DNA of 64,000 nucleotides from Cymbidium sinense (GCA_021442155.1 CM038221.1:146559601-146623600); one strand, 5' to 3'. Positions 1 to 10,803 are shown, numbered from the stretch's first letter. Program-made: numbers and translations. The notes: generated by a model from the letters alone, not told the origin.

Positions 1-228
1 AGCTAACTCTAGACCGATAGCAAAGCCTCATATTTAGCTTTGTTGATGGTGCATGGATTGGAGAGATAGTATGAGAATCTCATCACATCGCGATCTAAGG
101 TTAACATGACAATTTCTATCCCTGCCTTTCCTAGAAGAGTAGATCGTGGTTCTTCTCATTTTTGAAAGGAAGTTGCACTATCAAAATACATCTCCCAATG
201 GTGAATTCTAGTGTCCCCTAAGTTCATG
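1..228 (-). pseudogene. aRNH (second RNase H domain) of copy A, cut by window edge
   Basis: The minus strand from about 228 downwards encodes MNLGD, then HWEMYFDSATSF, KAGIEIVML and NKAKYEALLS. These match the start of an RNase H fold: the first beta strand with its catalytic Asp (YFD), and the helix with the conserved AEYEAL-like segment that here reads AKYEAL. The same segment in copy B begins at 26623. A second RNase H between RNase H and integrase is a known hallmark of the plant Tat lineage. A stop interrupts the frame after SFQK, and the Glu of AEYEAL is replaced by Lys, so the copy is inactive. The remainder lies outside the window. Confidence 0.7.
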
Positions 229-745
229 ATTTGTTAATTGGGGAGGTAATCACTAAGCGGGGAATCAAGATGAAGTGGGTGTGCAGGTAAGAAATCCGTT
301 AGTGCCTGTCCTTTCACGGTACAGAGGGGTATGAATGTAATATCAAACTACGAGAGAATCATGGACCAACATGCCAACTGTCTGGGTAATGTCAGCCATG
401 TCATGAGATACTACAGTGGATTGGTTCTTGAAATCAAGTTTACCTTATGAGAGAGCATGTAATGCCATAGCTTTTGGGATGCGAAGATGAAAGCTAGGTA
501 ATGTTTCTCAATAGGTGGGTAATTTGCTTCAGTAGGGATCAGATGACGACTGAAGTTGGAGAGAGTTATCCTTCACTTCGTCATTGGTTTGGGCTAACAA
601 AGTGGCAAGGGAGTCATCCACTACAATAGTGTAGAGGATAAGTGGCTTGCCCGAGATAGGGGTTGCTAGAACTGGCGGCTTCACCAAATACTATTTGATA
701 TCTTCAAAAGCATGCTGCCACTTATCATCCCACTTGAACTTAGCA
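229..745 (-). pseudogene. RNase H domain following RT, copy A
   Basis: The minus-strand translation in shifting frames gives FKWDDKWQHAFEDIK, then VLATPISGKPLILYTIVVDD, ALLAQ-like and Y-P-IEKH-like segments. These are the RT thumb/connection and RNase H motifs of Ty3/gypsy pol: a W-x(5)-AFe-x-iK connection, the first catalytic Asp-containing strand, and the E of the Y.P.EKE.LA helix. Copy B shows the same series at 26130-26450. At least two frameshifts and one stop (after EDIK) break it. It would degrade the RNA strand of the RNA:DNA hybrid during reverse transcription. Confidence 0.7.
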
Positions 746-1706
746 TCCTTTTTGACAAGTTCTGAAAATGGCTTGCATCTCCATGATATATTGAGATAAA
801 GCACCCTATAACCACCTTGGAATGATCGAGTTGAGTTAAACTTTAGGGGTGTCATTTCTAAGATAGCTTTGATCTTTTGGGTTTATCACTATTCCTTGGT
901 GTCGGACAAACCCAGGAACTTCCGAAGCTACTCGAATGCACACTTGGGGGTTCATTTTGAGATTGAATTATCTTAACCATTCAAAAACTACTCTCAAGTC
1001 AAAGAGATGGTCTCCCTTTTCTTTACTTTTGATAACTAGATTGTCGACGTAGTATTCTACTTGATGATGAATAAGTTCATCAAAAATTGAGTCATGGCCT
1101 GCTGGTAAGTAGCACCAGAAATTTTAAGGCCGATGGGGATGGCATTATAATAATAGATTCTGATCAGGGTTAGTATTCCTCTCATCCTTGGGGGCCATCT
1201 TAATTTGATTGTAACCAGATGACCCATCCATGAAGAAGAATATTGCATGAGATGAGCAATGTCCACCATTAACTCGATATAAAGTGGAAATTCATCTTAG
1301 GACATGCCTTATTTAAGTCCCCAAAATTTGAGGCATATGTTTGGCCATTCTTCCGGGATGACAGCGCTAACTAGAGTATTTTTCTTTCCTGATAAAGCCA
1401 GCATCGATCAATTTCTTGACCTCAGAAATGACCTATTGTTTGATTTCTAATCGTATGCGTTTAGGAGCTTACTTGATAAGGCTAGCATTAGGGTCTATTA
1501 TTAGTTTGTAGATTGCTATGTCAGAAGATAATCCAGACATCTCTTCATAACTCCATGCAAAGCATTCCTTAAACTCAACCAATAGCCTAATTAAGTCATT
1601 GTTTTCTTCTTCATTCAATAGAGAACTGATGTATGTGGGGTGTGGATCTTCTTCTGCCCCAAGGTTTATTTCTTTGAGCTTGTCGATGGTTGAATTGATT
1701 GCTTCT
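746..1706 (-). pseudogene. Reverse transcriptase domain, copy A, catalytic motif mutated
   Basis: Minus-strand fragments include a MVDIAHLMQYSSSWMGHL segment (equivalent to the family's catalytic first motif near SFMDG.SGYNQIKM), AIPIGLKISGATYQQAMTQ (the fingers/palm GLKnAGATYQRaM motif), and ELIHHQVEYYVDNLVI. The last is the catalytic YxDD box, which reads YVDN at 1040-1051. Copy B has YIDD at the same place, so the second catalytic Asp has been lost. Further upstream, 1400-1640 holds decayed KKLIDAGFIRK-like and FAWSYEEM-like segments with several stops. RT would synthesise the cDNA; this copy cannot. Confidence 0.8.
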
Positions 1707-2484
1707 TCAAATATCTGAAGTTTCTAAACACACCACCTTATAAGAGTTAGTGCAGTTTGAGAAGATCCTATCAGACTCTAGATGATTGGTTACAACTAAA
1801 CAATAATCATCATCATCAACTGTACCAACTGTACCAAATTGTAGTCCTGGTCTTGATTGTGCATCCTTGCCTTTATTGTCCCACAGCTTCTCAAAATACT
1901 CCGACCTGTGCCTGGACCATGTGTAAGGAAACAAACCTTTCTTTGCAAGATTATGAACACAAGGTGAGTACCAATCAAAAGGTAATTCCATCAAATCTTT
2001 ATATTAATCATTCTCAAGTTCTACATCTGCTTCTTGACATGAGGATGATGATCCCAACAGGAATCTCTTTGGCTTGTCATCCATGGAAGATCTATGAGCT
2101 TCCTTAATTACCAAACTCTTAACTTTTTGAGAAAAAAGTGGGGTTAGAGCTAAGGTTTCTAACTGTTGTCTAATGGTTTTACATAATCCTAATTCGAATA
2201 CATTTATGCTTTGCTTGGAGACTTGGTCTTTGTCACTATCTGGCTCGTGTGTCACCTCCAATGAGACCCGCTAAGAGGGGTTGGCTGGTTTATCACATGA
2301 GACTCATCCTATGGATTCTAAGTTTATATGAATAGCGAGTACTCGAACTAAAACATAGCCCTTATTGGGCGGCCAACCAGTCTTCCACCTCAGGCCTTTA
2401 TATTTATCTGCCTACCTAGTGGAGGTTGAGTCATCTACCCATATATGTATGGTGAAATGGCGTGGGTGGAATGTAACATGCGCT
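1707..2484 (-). pseudogene. Protease-RT linker region of pol, copy A
   Basis: This stretch lies between the protease and RT. Its minus-strand frames encode MMELPFDWYSPCVHNLAK followed by FEKLWDNKGKD, and further upstream a TIRQQLETLALTPLFSQKVK segment and FLLGSSSSCQEADVELEND. Copy B carries the same peptides at 24650-25000 (ELMELPFDFYCL, KLWNNIGKHNQEQ). Conservation on the protein level between the two copies suggests this was translated, but I recognise no domain. Ogre elements are known to have a spliced intron near this place in pol. I cannot define one here. Confidence 0.55.
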
Positions 2485-3090
2485 CTACCTCTTCCTCGAG
2501 TCCCTTTCTTTGCTTTCTTTTCTTTTCTTTTTTTGTTCTTTGTCTTCTTTTTCTTTTGTATTAAAATTTTGGCCAAATTTATGAGAATATATGTTTTGAT
2601 TTTGAGAAAGATAGTAGGTTGCATCATCATATATCTCGACCTCTCTAACTGAAAGTGGCTTTTCATCTCTTTTGACATAGTATTCGATTCCATATCTTCG
2701 AAACTTGATGCATTGATGAAGAGAGGATGGAACCATCTTATTTTGATGTATCCAAGGCCTACCGAGCAAAGCAATGAATGATGTATTCGAATCAATTATA
2801 TAAAACTTAGCTTCAATCATCCAGTCACCTATTTCTAAAGGTAACATTATGGAGCCTAAAGCCTTCTCGACCAGTTCACTGAATCCTCTCAACATCATTT
2901 GATCTCCTTAGAGTTCAGAGATGCCAATCCTCAAATAGGAAAGGGTTTTCAGGCTCATAATGTTCACTAATGTGCTTAGATCAACCAACATCCTTGAAAG
3001 TCTGAATCTGTCCATATCCACTATGATATAGAGGGGACGGTTGTACTTCATATCCCCCAGAAGAAGGTCTTCACTGATGAACGTGACTCC
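2485..3090 (-). pseudogene. Aspartic protease region, copy A
   Basis: The minus strand reads MLVDLSTLVNIMSLKTL, then MMLRGFSELVEKALGSIMLP, KFYIIDSNTSFIALLGRPWI and VKRDEKPLSV. The family pattern is a short active-site loop (D-S/T-G followed by a-x-N-x(1-2)-P), a hydrophobic LGxIxLP strand, and an LLGRPWIH segment ending the domain, all of which are recognisable. The active site reads D-L-S instead of D-S/T-G, so the catalytic triplet is lost. The tail from 2485 to 2570 is strongly Lys/Arg-rich (KEQKKKRKESKERDSRKR) and matches an A-rich stretch at 24300-24370 in copy B. Protease would process the Gag-Pol polyprotein. Confidence 0.72.
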
Positions 3091-3900
3091 CTAAGCTTCT
3101 CTTGAATAATGTGCCTCCTCTCTAACAGTAGTCAACTGAGCTAAGCATATTTCTAGATCAAGAAGGTCTTTGATTAATGATTCCCTCATCTCTTTGGATA
3201 AGATAAGGGAATTATATATGTTTAGTTTAGATGACAACTTTCTCAGGTGAGCAAGAACATTATAGTTAACTCTGGGTTGGTCATCCACAAGCATATCCAT
3301 AGGTGGAGCATCCTGTGGAGGAATTTCTTGATTGCTAGAACTAATGACTTATTTACCCTTATCCTGAAATGCTGCCATAGGAGGTAGAACCTTGCCACTA
3401 TGAAGGTTAACTTTGGTGATCTCTTATCACAGGTTAGTGGAAGATTCTACCTGGTCGTTGGGCTTACTTACAGCTTCTCCTATAGGACCCTCAGAATCAG
3501 ATGATTCTAAGTCTATCTCAAGAGGTGGACCTGTGTTATTCAAAACAAAAAATTCCATCTTTGAATTAAAAAGAGGATGATCAAAGTTGTTATAATTATT
3601 AAGACTTGAAGAGTTTTCTAAAGGAGTTGAATCAGATAACCCATGAGAAGTGGCACCGATGTAATTCAAACTAGCTTTCTTCCTTATTTTCTTAGATTTA
3701 AAAGGAGGTACATGGTAAAAATCTTGTAAAGTAAATGGAGTGAGGGATTTAATGCCCTCATCCACTGATACAAGATGTCTACTAAAAGAAGAACTAGCTG
3801 AAGTACCAATGTCAATTGAAGTAGTAGTTACAATGGTGGAATGGAGGCTGGACTGGTGGAGGTTTGTCTTTATCCAGGGCAAGTATTTCTTTAGCTCTTA
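3091..3900 (-). pseudogene. Gag-protease connecting region, copy A
   Basis: Two recognisable blocks lie here. At 3091-3300 the minus strand encodes NYNVLAHLRKLSSKLNIYN followed by ILSKEMRESLIKDLLDLE, a conserved helix-rich segment just before the protease that is widespread in the Tat lineage (an aHLkkiPA.LsvydaL...keLReaLi pattern). At 3427-3882 it encodes a Ser/Asn-rich stretch with KSLTPFTLQDFYHVPPFKSK and KKASLNYIGATSHGLSDS; copy B has the same peptides at 23200-23330. No catalytic function is known for either block. The frame is broken between them. Confidence 0.65.
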
Positions 3901-5148
3901 CTTTCCCTAAGTTATCTTTGTCAACTTGCAAAACTTCCTTTATGTTGGAGGTTCAAGCTACCTCAGGCACCTGTAAGGAAAGTTTCTTGATTTTAGAAAT
4001 GATCTTTTTAGAGGTTCGGGATCAAGAGATATCCCAACCTTCTTTTATTTCAAGAGGATCACATGTATCCCCTAGGGTTATCCTAACAGAACTGGATGGT
4101 TGTTCTACTAAACATTCCTTAGGGATAACTATATCACCCAACTTATAGATATGCTCAAGCCAGTCCTTAAATGTAAAGAAATCCTTCAAAACATGGCCTA
4201 ACATGTGTGATGGGGGCAAAAGTTAGGATCATTACTCCTGCCCACTTTCTTCGGCTTCCTAGACTCGGGTAGCTAAAAATTAGGTTTCTTTAAGAGATTC
4301 TTAAATATTTTCCTGACAACCTCCCTATTAAATGAATAAGGTTTGTTTAATTTATCTAAAAGAGTAGGTGGGTGATAGCTACTTGGGGGTAGGTATGTAT
4401 ACTGCTGCTAAGAGTATGGCTAAGGAGGAGGCGGTAAAGGCTATGGAGGCTGCTATGGTGACCGATAATATGGCCTAGGTGGTGGTAAAGGAGGTATAAG
4501 TGAAGGATATTGAGCTCGAGGTCTCTCACACTGATCTATGGCTGGTTGGTTCCCCTTATCCAATACTGCTACTACCTCTGGCTTCTTTTCATAGGCTTTC
4601 TGTGACATTGGCTTTAATGACTGATCTTGAAAGCAACCATTGCTTCGTTCAGTTACGTATTGCTATGTTGATTAATTTCTCAAATATCTTAATAGTGAAA
4701 CCTTTAAGCATGAAGGCAACTGTCCATGGATATTCTTTAATATAATTTCAATATCATGATGTTCAGATAGTTGTGGTTCGTATTTCATGATTAAATTATG
4801 TCATCTAAGAATGTAATCAATAAGGGGCTCACCGGGGTATTATTGAGCTACAACGAATCAACCATAATTACCCTTTGCTGAGCTCCAGCAAAACTTTTAA
4901 CAAAGAGTTGCTCCAACTTCAAAGTGTTTTACTAAATTGTTGAAGTTTAGCGTACCAATCAAGCTATACTAGAGACGGAATAATAATGCATCACTGCCAC
5001 CAGTGTTGTAATAGTTGGCCCTAAAGTGTGCTATATGTTGGTGAGGGTTCCCACTACCATCAAAACTTTTGAAAGAAAGAGGCACAAAAACCTTAAGATA
5101 TTGGATAACATTGAATTCCTCTAGTAGGGTCTACCCTATGGCCCCACA
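3901..5148 (-). pseudogene. Gag (capsid/nucleocapsid-like region), copy A
   Basis: Gag forms the particle that packages element RNA. Directly after the ORF1 stop the minus strand encodes EEFNVIQYLKVFVPLSFKSF followed by DGSGNPHQHIAHF, the usual start of the plant retrotransposon gag domain. It continues through an AGAQ segment (about 4880), a Pro-rich stretch around 4440-4500 (PPLPPPRPYYRSP) and a nucleocapsid-like zinc-knuckle segment at 4150-4235 (PNFCPHH, then MLGHVLKDFFTFKDWLE). In the family pattern C-P-x-H-x(3)-G-H-x(3)-D-C the last Cys is Phe here. At least four frameshifts or stops are present. Confidence 0.72.
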
Positions 5149-5151
5149 TCA
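5149..5151 (-). other. Shared in-frame stop at the ORF1/gag boundary, copy A
   Basis: A TGA follows EASVQA and precedes the gag start in the same frame. Copies B (TAA, 21853-21855) and C (TGA, 45325-45327) have a stop at exactly the same codon. A further in-frame TAG occurs six codons later in this copy only. Confidence 0.7.
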
Positions 5152-7116
5152 GGCTTGCACCGACGCTTCCTTCACTTGTTGTTCCACCATGAGCTTGATG
5201 TATTTTTATTTCATGGAGGTACTACCCACTACGTTCCTATGCAAGCTAGTACTACCCTGCTCTATTGGAGGTGAACTCTTAGGTTGATCCAGGACATGCA
5301 ATAACTCAGGCTGACCAGTCTACATAATGGTAAGCTGTACTACTGGAGCTTGATTCTGAAGTGCTAGAACTATCGCTAACCAATCTTCAACTCTCCCTCC
5401 CATCCTATCAATCTTCTCATCTTTTAGCTTGAGTTGCTGAATGAGGAGTTAAGTCAAATAGGTTGCATCATCCTGTTCGAATGTAATACCTTTGGAACTA
5501 TGATGATCCCAAAGGAGGGAACCTCTAGTATCAACTATGTGTACCTCTATCGAGTCTTCCAAGAAATCATCCTCATTGGAGTCGAAGCTAACCTTCTCAT
5601 CTTCGAGGTGAGACCAATCATACCCTAGGATTTCTTTCTTTTAAGTAAAATATTGTGCCAAGATATCATCCAAGGAGCGATCTAACTATGGCACAAATAC
5701 TCATGGCTAATCGGTGGTGGGATTATGCTTGTTAACAGAGATACACCTGACCTCCCTTGCTACTAGAGTGCTAACCCTGTGAGGGCTATGCTCACTAGAA
5801 GATACATGCTCATGACTATCAAGTGGTATGGGTGGAGTGCTGGCCGTGGGGGGATCTACCACCATGGGGACAATAGAACTATCCCCTTCCCCTTTTGCCA
5901 CTACTATATCCATAATCTGTTGAGGTGATGGTGGTGGTGGTATGACTACGATGTTGTGGGGTCACCACTCCTTCTTCACTGCAACTGAAATAGGAGGTCA
6001 AGCAGAAGAACTAGCCCTCATCTTAGTCAGTGGAGTAGATGAAGTGGGATCCCTTGGCCGTAGCCGGATCACCAATGGAGCTTTCTTCTCTTCTGATGTT
6101 GCTCTTATGGCTTTGGGTGGAACTGTAGAAGATGGAACCTAAACTAGCGATGACGGGTGTGGAGTAGAGTGGTGTGGTGGAGACAACACCAATGCATCTG
6201 TATAGGGGCTCTCCTCCTATGATGGGTGGTACCAGTCAACATAATACTATTAGTGTGATCGATGCGGGTAGCGCGCCGATCAAGGAAATCTACGAGGGTG
6301 GAGGTTGCTGACTTCCTGGCATATCTTCACCTTTCTCTGCTAGTGATGTAAACTGATACTTGGGCCTTTTGGCCCTCTCCTAATGGATCTAGTTTCCTAC
6401 ATTGCGAGGAATAACTGATCGCAAATCAAACTAGACACTAGAATCTAATCGTCCATAAGCCCTGCCAACTTGGCATAAAACTATCCAGAGGCAAGCATAT
6501 GACCTTCTCCTATCTCTGATAGGTGTCTCATAATGAACCCGAGGTGGAGGTGATACTGCAATCCTCCTGACATCTTTCTCTCCTTCAGAACCGGAAAGGG
6601 GATGAAACTTATTTTGAGTAAACAAATGAGAAACCTCCCTAGGTGACCCCTCCTTTGCAATGTGAGATACTGTCTCTATCTCCTTGGCAATGCACATGTG
6701 GTGCTGCTTGATTTTGTGGCTCCTATTATGGTGCTAAGTTCAGCTAGATGGAATAGTATGGGAGCTAGACCCTACCTCAAAGGTAGGGGAGACTATCCTG
6801 AAGATAGCCTCCTGAGGAGGCTAATGAGTGGATAGTAGCCCCACTAGGGCGGATGAACAATTGACTATGTAGGCATTGATGGGGGGAACCTACCACCTTC
6901 CTCTTCAATCTAAGGGCATCTCAATAATGGATGACTGCTTCGCCCTAGCAACCACATCCTATATGGTGAGGGTTGCCCCCTCACAAGTAATCCTGGCTCC
7001 CTAAAATCCTCAGCCAAAATGTAGTAAATGAGCAAAATCAGTTTGGGGAGGCTGGCCCAATCCAAGACCAAATCCATCCCAAAGGGGAAGGTGAACACAT
7101 ACTTCTGTGAATCCAT
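5149..7116 (-). pseudogene. ORF1 upstream of gag, copy A
   Basis: This region would encode the extra protein that Ogre-type elements carry before gag; its function is unknown. The ATG at 7116 opens MDSQKYVFTFPFGMDLVLDW, matched by copy B at 20249 and copy C near 43371. Other shared peptides are RYARKSATSTLVDFL with DHTNSIMLTGT (about 6220-6340; copy C at about 44186-44270) and an acidic FDSNEDDFLED segment (about 5560-5610; copy C at about 44885-44920). The last segment is a charged helix, KLMVEQQVKEASVQA, ending at a TGA at 5149-5151. The body is broken by several frameshifts. No enzymatic motif is visible. Confidence 0.62.
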
Positions 7117-7134
7117 TTGTACTATACTACATTG

Positions 7135-8520
7135 AGAAAAGCTGACTAGACTGAGTTGAAACTAAACTGGAACTCTACATTTGTTGAAAACAAACTCAAA
7201 CCAGATTTTCTGTCTTGGTATTTTGCTGACTTTTTAAATTTTAATTAGAGTTTGAACTCACACTCAACAATTTGAATATGTTAAGTGGGGCTCAATGAAT
7301 TTAAGAGATATTTTGAACAACTTGGAAGAGAGATTTTGAGTTCATTTTGAGTTTAGAATCCACATTCAACAAATTTGTGTATATTGAATGGGTTCAAATA
7401 TTTTGGAGAGACTTTTGATGCTTCCATTGGTTCATATTTGATTTAATTTTATGATTGGAGATCCTTTATTTAACAAATTTGAGTATGTTAAATAGAGGGT
7501 CAATTGATTTTGTTTTAGATTTGAATTTGGGATTACTTTGTTAGTAGATTTGGGTATGTTAAATGAGATGCTTAAAAATAATTTTAATTTTTTTTGTTTG
7601 CCCATGATGTTTATCATGTGTGAATTTAGAAATGGAATCTTTACTTAGCAAATTTGTGTATGCTAAATAAAGCCCAAATATATTTAATTTTTATTTTGAT
7701 TTTGAAAATGGGATATTTACTTAGCAAATTTGTGTATGCTAAATAGTCCAAATGTGTTTGATTTTTGTTATTTTTGAAAAGGAGAGATTTCTATTTAACA
7801 AATATGGTGTGTTAAATAGAATCCATTTTCAATTTTCTTTTTCTGAAAATTAAAATTCACTTTTGACAAATTTTATGTCAAATGGAATTCCAATGTATTT
7901 TGATATTCATGATTTCTGCAAAGGAGATTCCATTTAATAAATTTGGGTATGTAAAATAGAAGTCAATCATATTTTATTTTTCAAAGATAGAATTTTGTGT
8001 GTAATTATTGCTTTTTTGAAAAGAAGGAAATTCCAAATAAACACATGTGTAATGTGTTGAGTGGAGTTTTAAGTGGTGTGATTTTATCTGAAAATAAAAC
8101 CTCCATTCAACACATTTGGATATATTGAATGAAGATGTTTATTTTCAAACTTGTGCTTTTTGAAAAAAAAGGAAAGAAGCTCCAACTCTAATATATATGG
8201 AATATATTGGTTGGAGTTTCGATTTTATGATATGATTTTATTTGGAAATGAGATCTTCATTCAATAAATTTGGGTATATTGAATGAGGAATCTCATTTTC
8301 AAATATGTCCTTTTGAAAAGGAAGAAACTCCATCTTCAACATATATGAGATATATTCAGTGGAGTTTCAATTTTATGGAGTGATTTTATTTAGAAATGAA
8401 ACCTTCATTCTATAAATTTGGGTGTCTTGAATGAAGATGTTCATTTTCAAATATGTGTTTTTTGAAAGATGATTTTGATTTTGGTTTTAAAAAGAACCTA
8501 CATGTAACAATTGAGGATTA
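7135..8520 (-). repeat. Tandem hairpin array in the 5' leader, copy A
   Basis: About 1.3 kb of imperfect tandem units of roughly 60-90 bases lies upstream of ORF1. Each unit has an inverted repeat whose sense strand (minus) reads like TTTAACATACTCAAATTTG then TTAAA. Examples on the plus strand are at 7374-7402 (CATTCAACA..TATTGAATG), 7466-7494 (ATTTAACA..TGTTAAAT), 7643-7669 and 7716-7745 (CTTAGCA..TGCTAAAT), 7861-7884 (TTGACA..TGTCAA) and 8103-8131. The two arms change together between units. Read in the element's sense direction, the loop resembles TACCCAAATT, as in copies B and C. Confidence 0.85.
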
Positions 8521-8916
8521 TTAGATTATATATTTTGTGAAAATTTTTTTGCAAGTATTTTATTATGTGAACTTTGGGAAAGTGATTTTGAAAAGTGATA
8601 TTTTATAAAGGATTTAATTTTCTCATTTGTATAATGAGCCTTACCTTATCATAGAGATGGTAAGGAGGTTCAAAAAGGTCTTTAGTCATCGCTTTTGGTT
8701 AAATTTTATTTTCACCTATTGGGGGACCCAATAGGGGTTTTAAGACCTACATGGAGTGAGGTCCTAAAACCTAAAGGATGTTGGCTAGCTTAGCTTAAGA
8801 ATGAAATGAGCTATGTGCCAACAAAAAAGAAGGATAGTCTCAAACTCATATGAAATACGAATCCATTATCGATACTTGGAGACAATGATCATTTACCAAA
8901 GATGGAGAGAGGAACA
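8521..8916 (-). other. Conserved 5' leader block next to PBS, copy A
   Basis: This untranslated block lies between the PBS and the hairpin array and is shared with copies B (17289-17690) and C (40939-41340). It contains a perfect 8-bp stem, CCTATTGG..CCAATAGG, at about 8717-8737, an inverted repeat ending in TTGGC/GCCAA at about 8782-8822, and GGTAAATGATCATTG on the minus strand at about 8886-8900, which is complementary to the LTR end. A leader in this position normally carries dimerisation and packaging signals; that function is inferred here. Confidence 0.65.
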
Positions 8917-8935
8917 CTCCCTAGTGGAGTCGCAA
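8917..8935 (-). promoter_or_regulatory. tRNA-Arg-type primer-binding site, copy A
   Basis: The minus strand reads TTGCGACTCCACTAGGGAG. It differs at two positions from TGGCGACTCCACTGGGGA, the complement of a plant tRNA-Arg 3' end that I recall as the Ogre PBS. It sits a few bases inside the LTR end, as a minus-strand primer site should. Confidence 0.75.
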
Positions 8936-8937
8936 AA

Positions 8938-9025
8938 TTGTGGTGTTTATTTTTTTGATGAGATAGGGACACCATCGTAGATCTTGGGGGGGGTACTTAT
9001 GTAGGTGATCATTGAGGAATGATGT
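8938..9025 (-). repeat. Stub of the 5' LTR of copy A
   Basis: On the minus strand this ends in AATAAACACCACA before the PBS, like the end of LTR D at about 57983. It matches the last 90 or so bases of other LTRs (GATCTACG.TGG.GTCC, GTACTTAT). The rest of the LTR is missing, replaced by the start of the copy B LTR. A run of seven to eight G lies at about 8985-8993. Confidence 0.6.
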
Positions 9026-10803
9026 TGTTGACCTCAGAATGCCTCAACCCTTGAATCTTAGACATATGACTTCTCTTAGACTTTAAGAGTTTCTTAGTCT
9101 TAAGACACATCTAGTGATTGGTGGACACTAACCCTTCAGAGACTTAGAAGAGTTAGCCATAGGAATAGGTCATGCCTTGGGTATTAGGAAAATTTTCCCA
9201 CCCGTAGGGAACCATTCCTCACTTTCCTTCATTCAAGTCAAACTCCAAATCAATCTCATTTCATTTTCACCAAATCCAAATCAACTCCATATGATCAAAA
9301 TCCATGATTGAAATCCATGATTAAAATCTATGATTGAAACTCATGATCAAATCCATCAAAATTCAAAGTTCAAATCTTCCTAAGTCCCAATCTTCCTCTT
9401 AAGGACTTAGCCAAAATCATGATCTAAATCAAATCAAACTCATGAGATTTCTCATAATTCATTTATATTTTCATTTACATTCACATATATAAATGGAATA
9501 TAAATTCAAACCAATCAAACTAAACTAAAAATTCCAAATCAATTCATGAAATTTTCCTAAGCCTTTTTAAGTTTCCCTTCATGGACTTAGCCAAAATCAT
9601 GATCAAATCAATCCAAACTCATGGGATTTTCTCATAACTCATTTATATTCTCATTTATATTCACATATATAAATGAAATATAAATATAAATCAATCAAAC
9701 CAAATTCAAAAATTCAAATCCCTACTCCAAAATGTTTCTAAGTCCTTTAAATCCTTCTTAATGGACTTAGCTAAATCATGGTCAGCACTTCAAATCCTTG
9801 AAATTTTCACATGATCCATTTATATTCTCATTTATATTCACATATATAAATGAAATAAAAATTCAAACAATCAAAACCAATTCCAAAAATTCAAAGTACT
9901 TATGTAGGTGATCATTGAGGAATGATGTTGTTGACCTCAGTTTTAGAATGACCTCTCAACCCTTGAATCTTAGACATATGACTTCTCTTAGACTTTAAGA
10001 GTTTCTTAGTCTTAAGACACATCTAGTGATTAGGTGGACACTCAACCTAGCCCTAGATACTTAGAAGAGTTAGCCATAGGAATAGGTCATGCCTTAGGGT
10101 ATTAGGAAAATTTTCCTACCCGTAGCTGGAACCATTCCTCACTTTCCTTCATTCAAGTCAAACTCCAAATCAATCTCATTTCATTTTCACCAAATCCAAA
10201 TCAACTCCATATGATCAAAATCCATGATTGAAATCCATGATTAAAATCTATGATTGAAACTCATGATCAAAATCCATCAAAATTCCTAAGTTCAAATCTT
10301 CCTAAGTCCTTAATCTTCCTCTTAAGGACTTAGCCAAAATCATGATCTAAATCAAATCAAACTCATGAGATTTCTCATAATTCATTTATATTTTCATTTA
10401 CATTCACATATATAAATGGAATATAAATTCAAACCAATCAAACTAAACTAAAATTCCAAATCAATTCATGAAATTTTCCTAAGCCTTTTAAGTTTCCCTT
10501 CATGGACTTAGCCAAAATCATGATCAAATCAATCAAACTCATGGGATTTTCTCATAACTCATTTATATTCTCATTTATATTCACATATATAAATGAAATA
10601 TAAATATAAATCAATCAAACCAAATTCAAAAATTCAAATCCCTACCAAAATGTTTCTAAGTCCTTTAAATCCTTCTTAATGGACTTAGCCTAAATCATGG
10701 TCAAAGCACTTCAAATCCTTGAAATTTTCATGATCCATTTATATTCTCATTTATATTCACATATATAAATGAAATTCAAACAATCAAAACCAATTCCAAA
10801 AAT
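8994..10803 (+). repeat. Tandem duplication, two units of about 902 bp
   Basis: Unit 1 (8994-9895) and unit 2 (9896-10803) begin with the same GTACTTATGTAGGTGATCAT and run in parallel with only scattered small indels and few substitutions. Each unit includes about 30 bases of the copy A LTR stub and then the first 870 or so bases of the copy B LTR. The duplication therefore spans the A/B junction and must have arisen after the two were joined, or be an assembly artefact. Confidence 0.9.

Larger units (their letters stand above)
1..9025 (-). mobile_element. Copy A: Ogre-like Ty3/gypsy retrotransposon, 5' portion, decayed
   Basis: This is a degenerate giant retrotransposon read on the minus strand. 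From right to left it holds a stub of LTR, the PBS, the leader, a hairpin array, ORF1, gag, protease, RT, RNase H and the beginning of aRNH, where the window ends. The order and the conserved peptides match copy B on the opposite strand. Its 5' LTR is almost entirely gone: only about 90 bases separate the PBS from the start of copy B's LTR. Every coding part has frameshifts or stops, so it cannot be autonomous. The Tat/Ogre assignment rests on the tRNA-Arg PBS, the ORF upstream of gag and the dual RNase H. Confidence 0.85.

Noticed and set aside
1757..2107. 116-codon plus-strand frame
   Set aside because: It is the shadow of the minus-strand pol linker, whose peptides match copy B.
2365..2652. 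95-codon plus-strand frame with a Phe-rich, membrane-like stretch
   Set aside because: The Phe run is the complement of the Lys-rich tail after the protease of copy A.
8917..8935. Possible tRNA gene because of the tRNA-like sequence
   Set aside because: Only 18-19 bases match the complement of a tRNA 3' end, and no tRNA fold or A/B boxes are present; it is a PBS.
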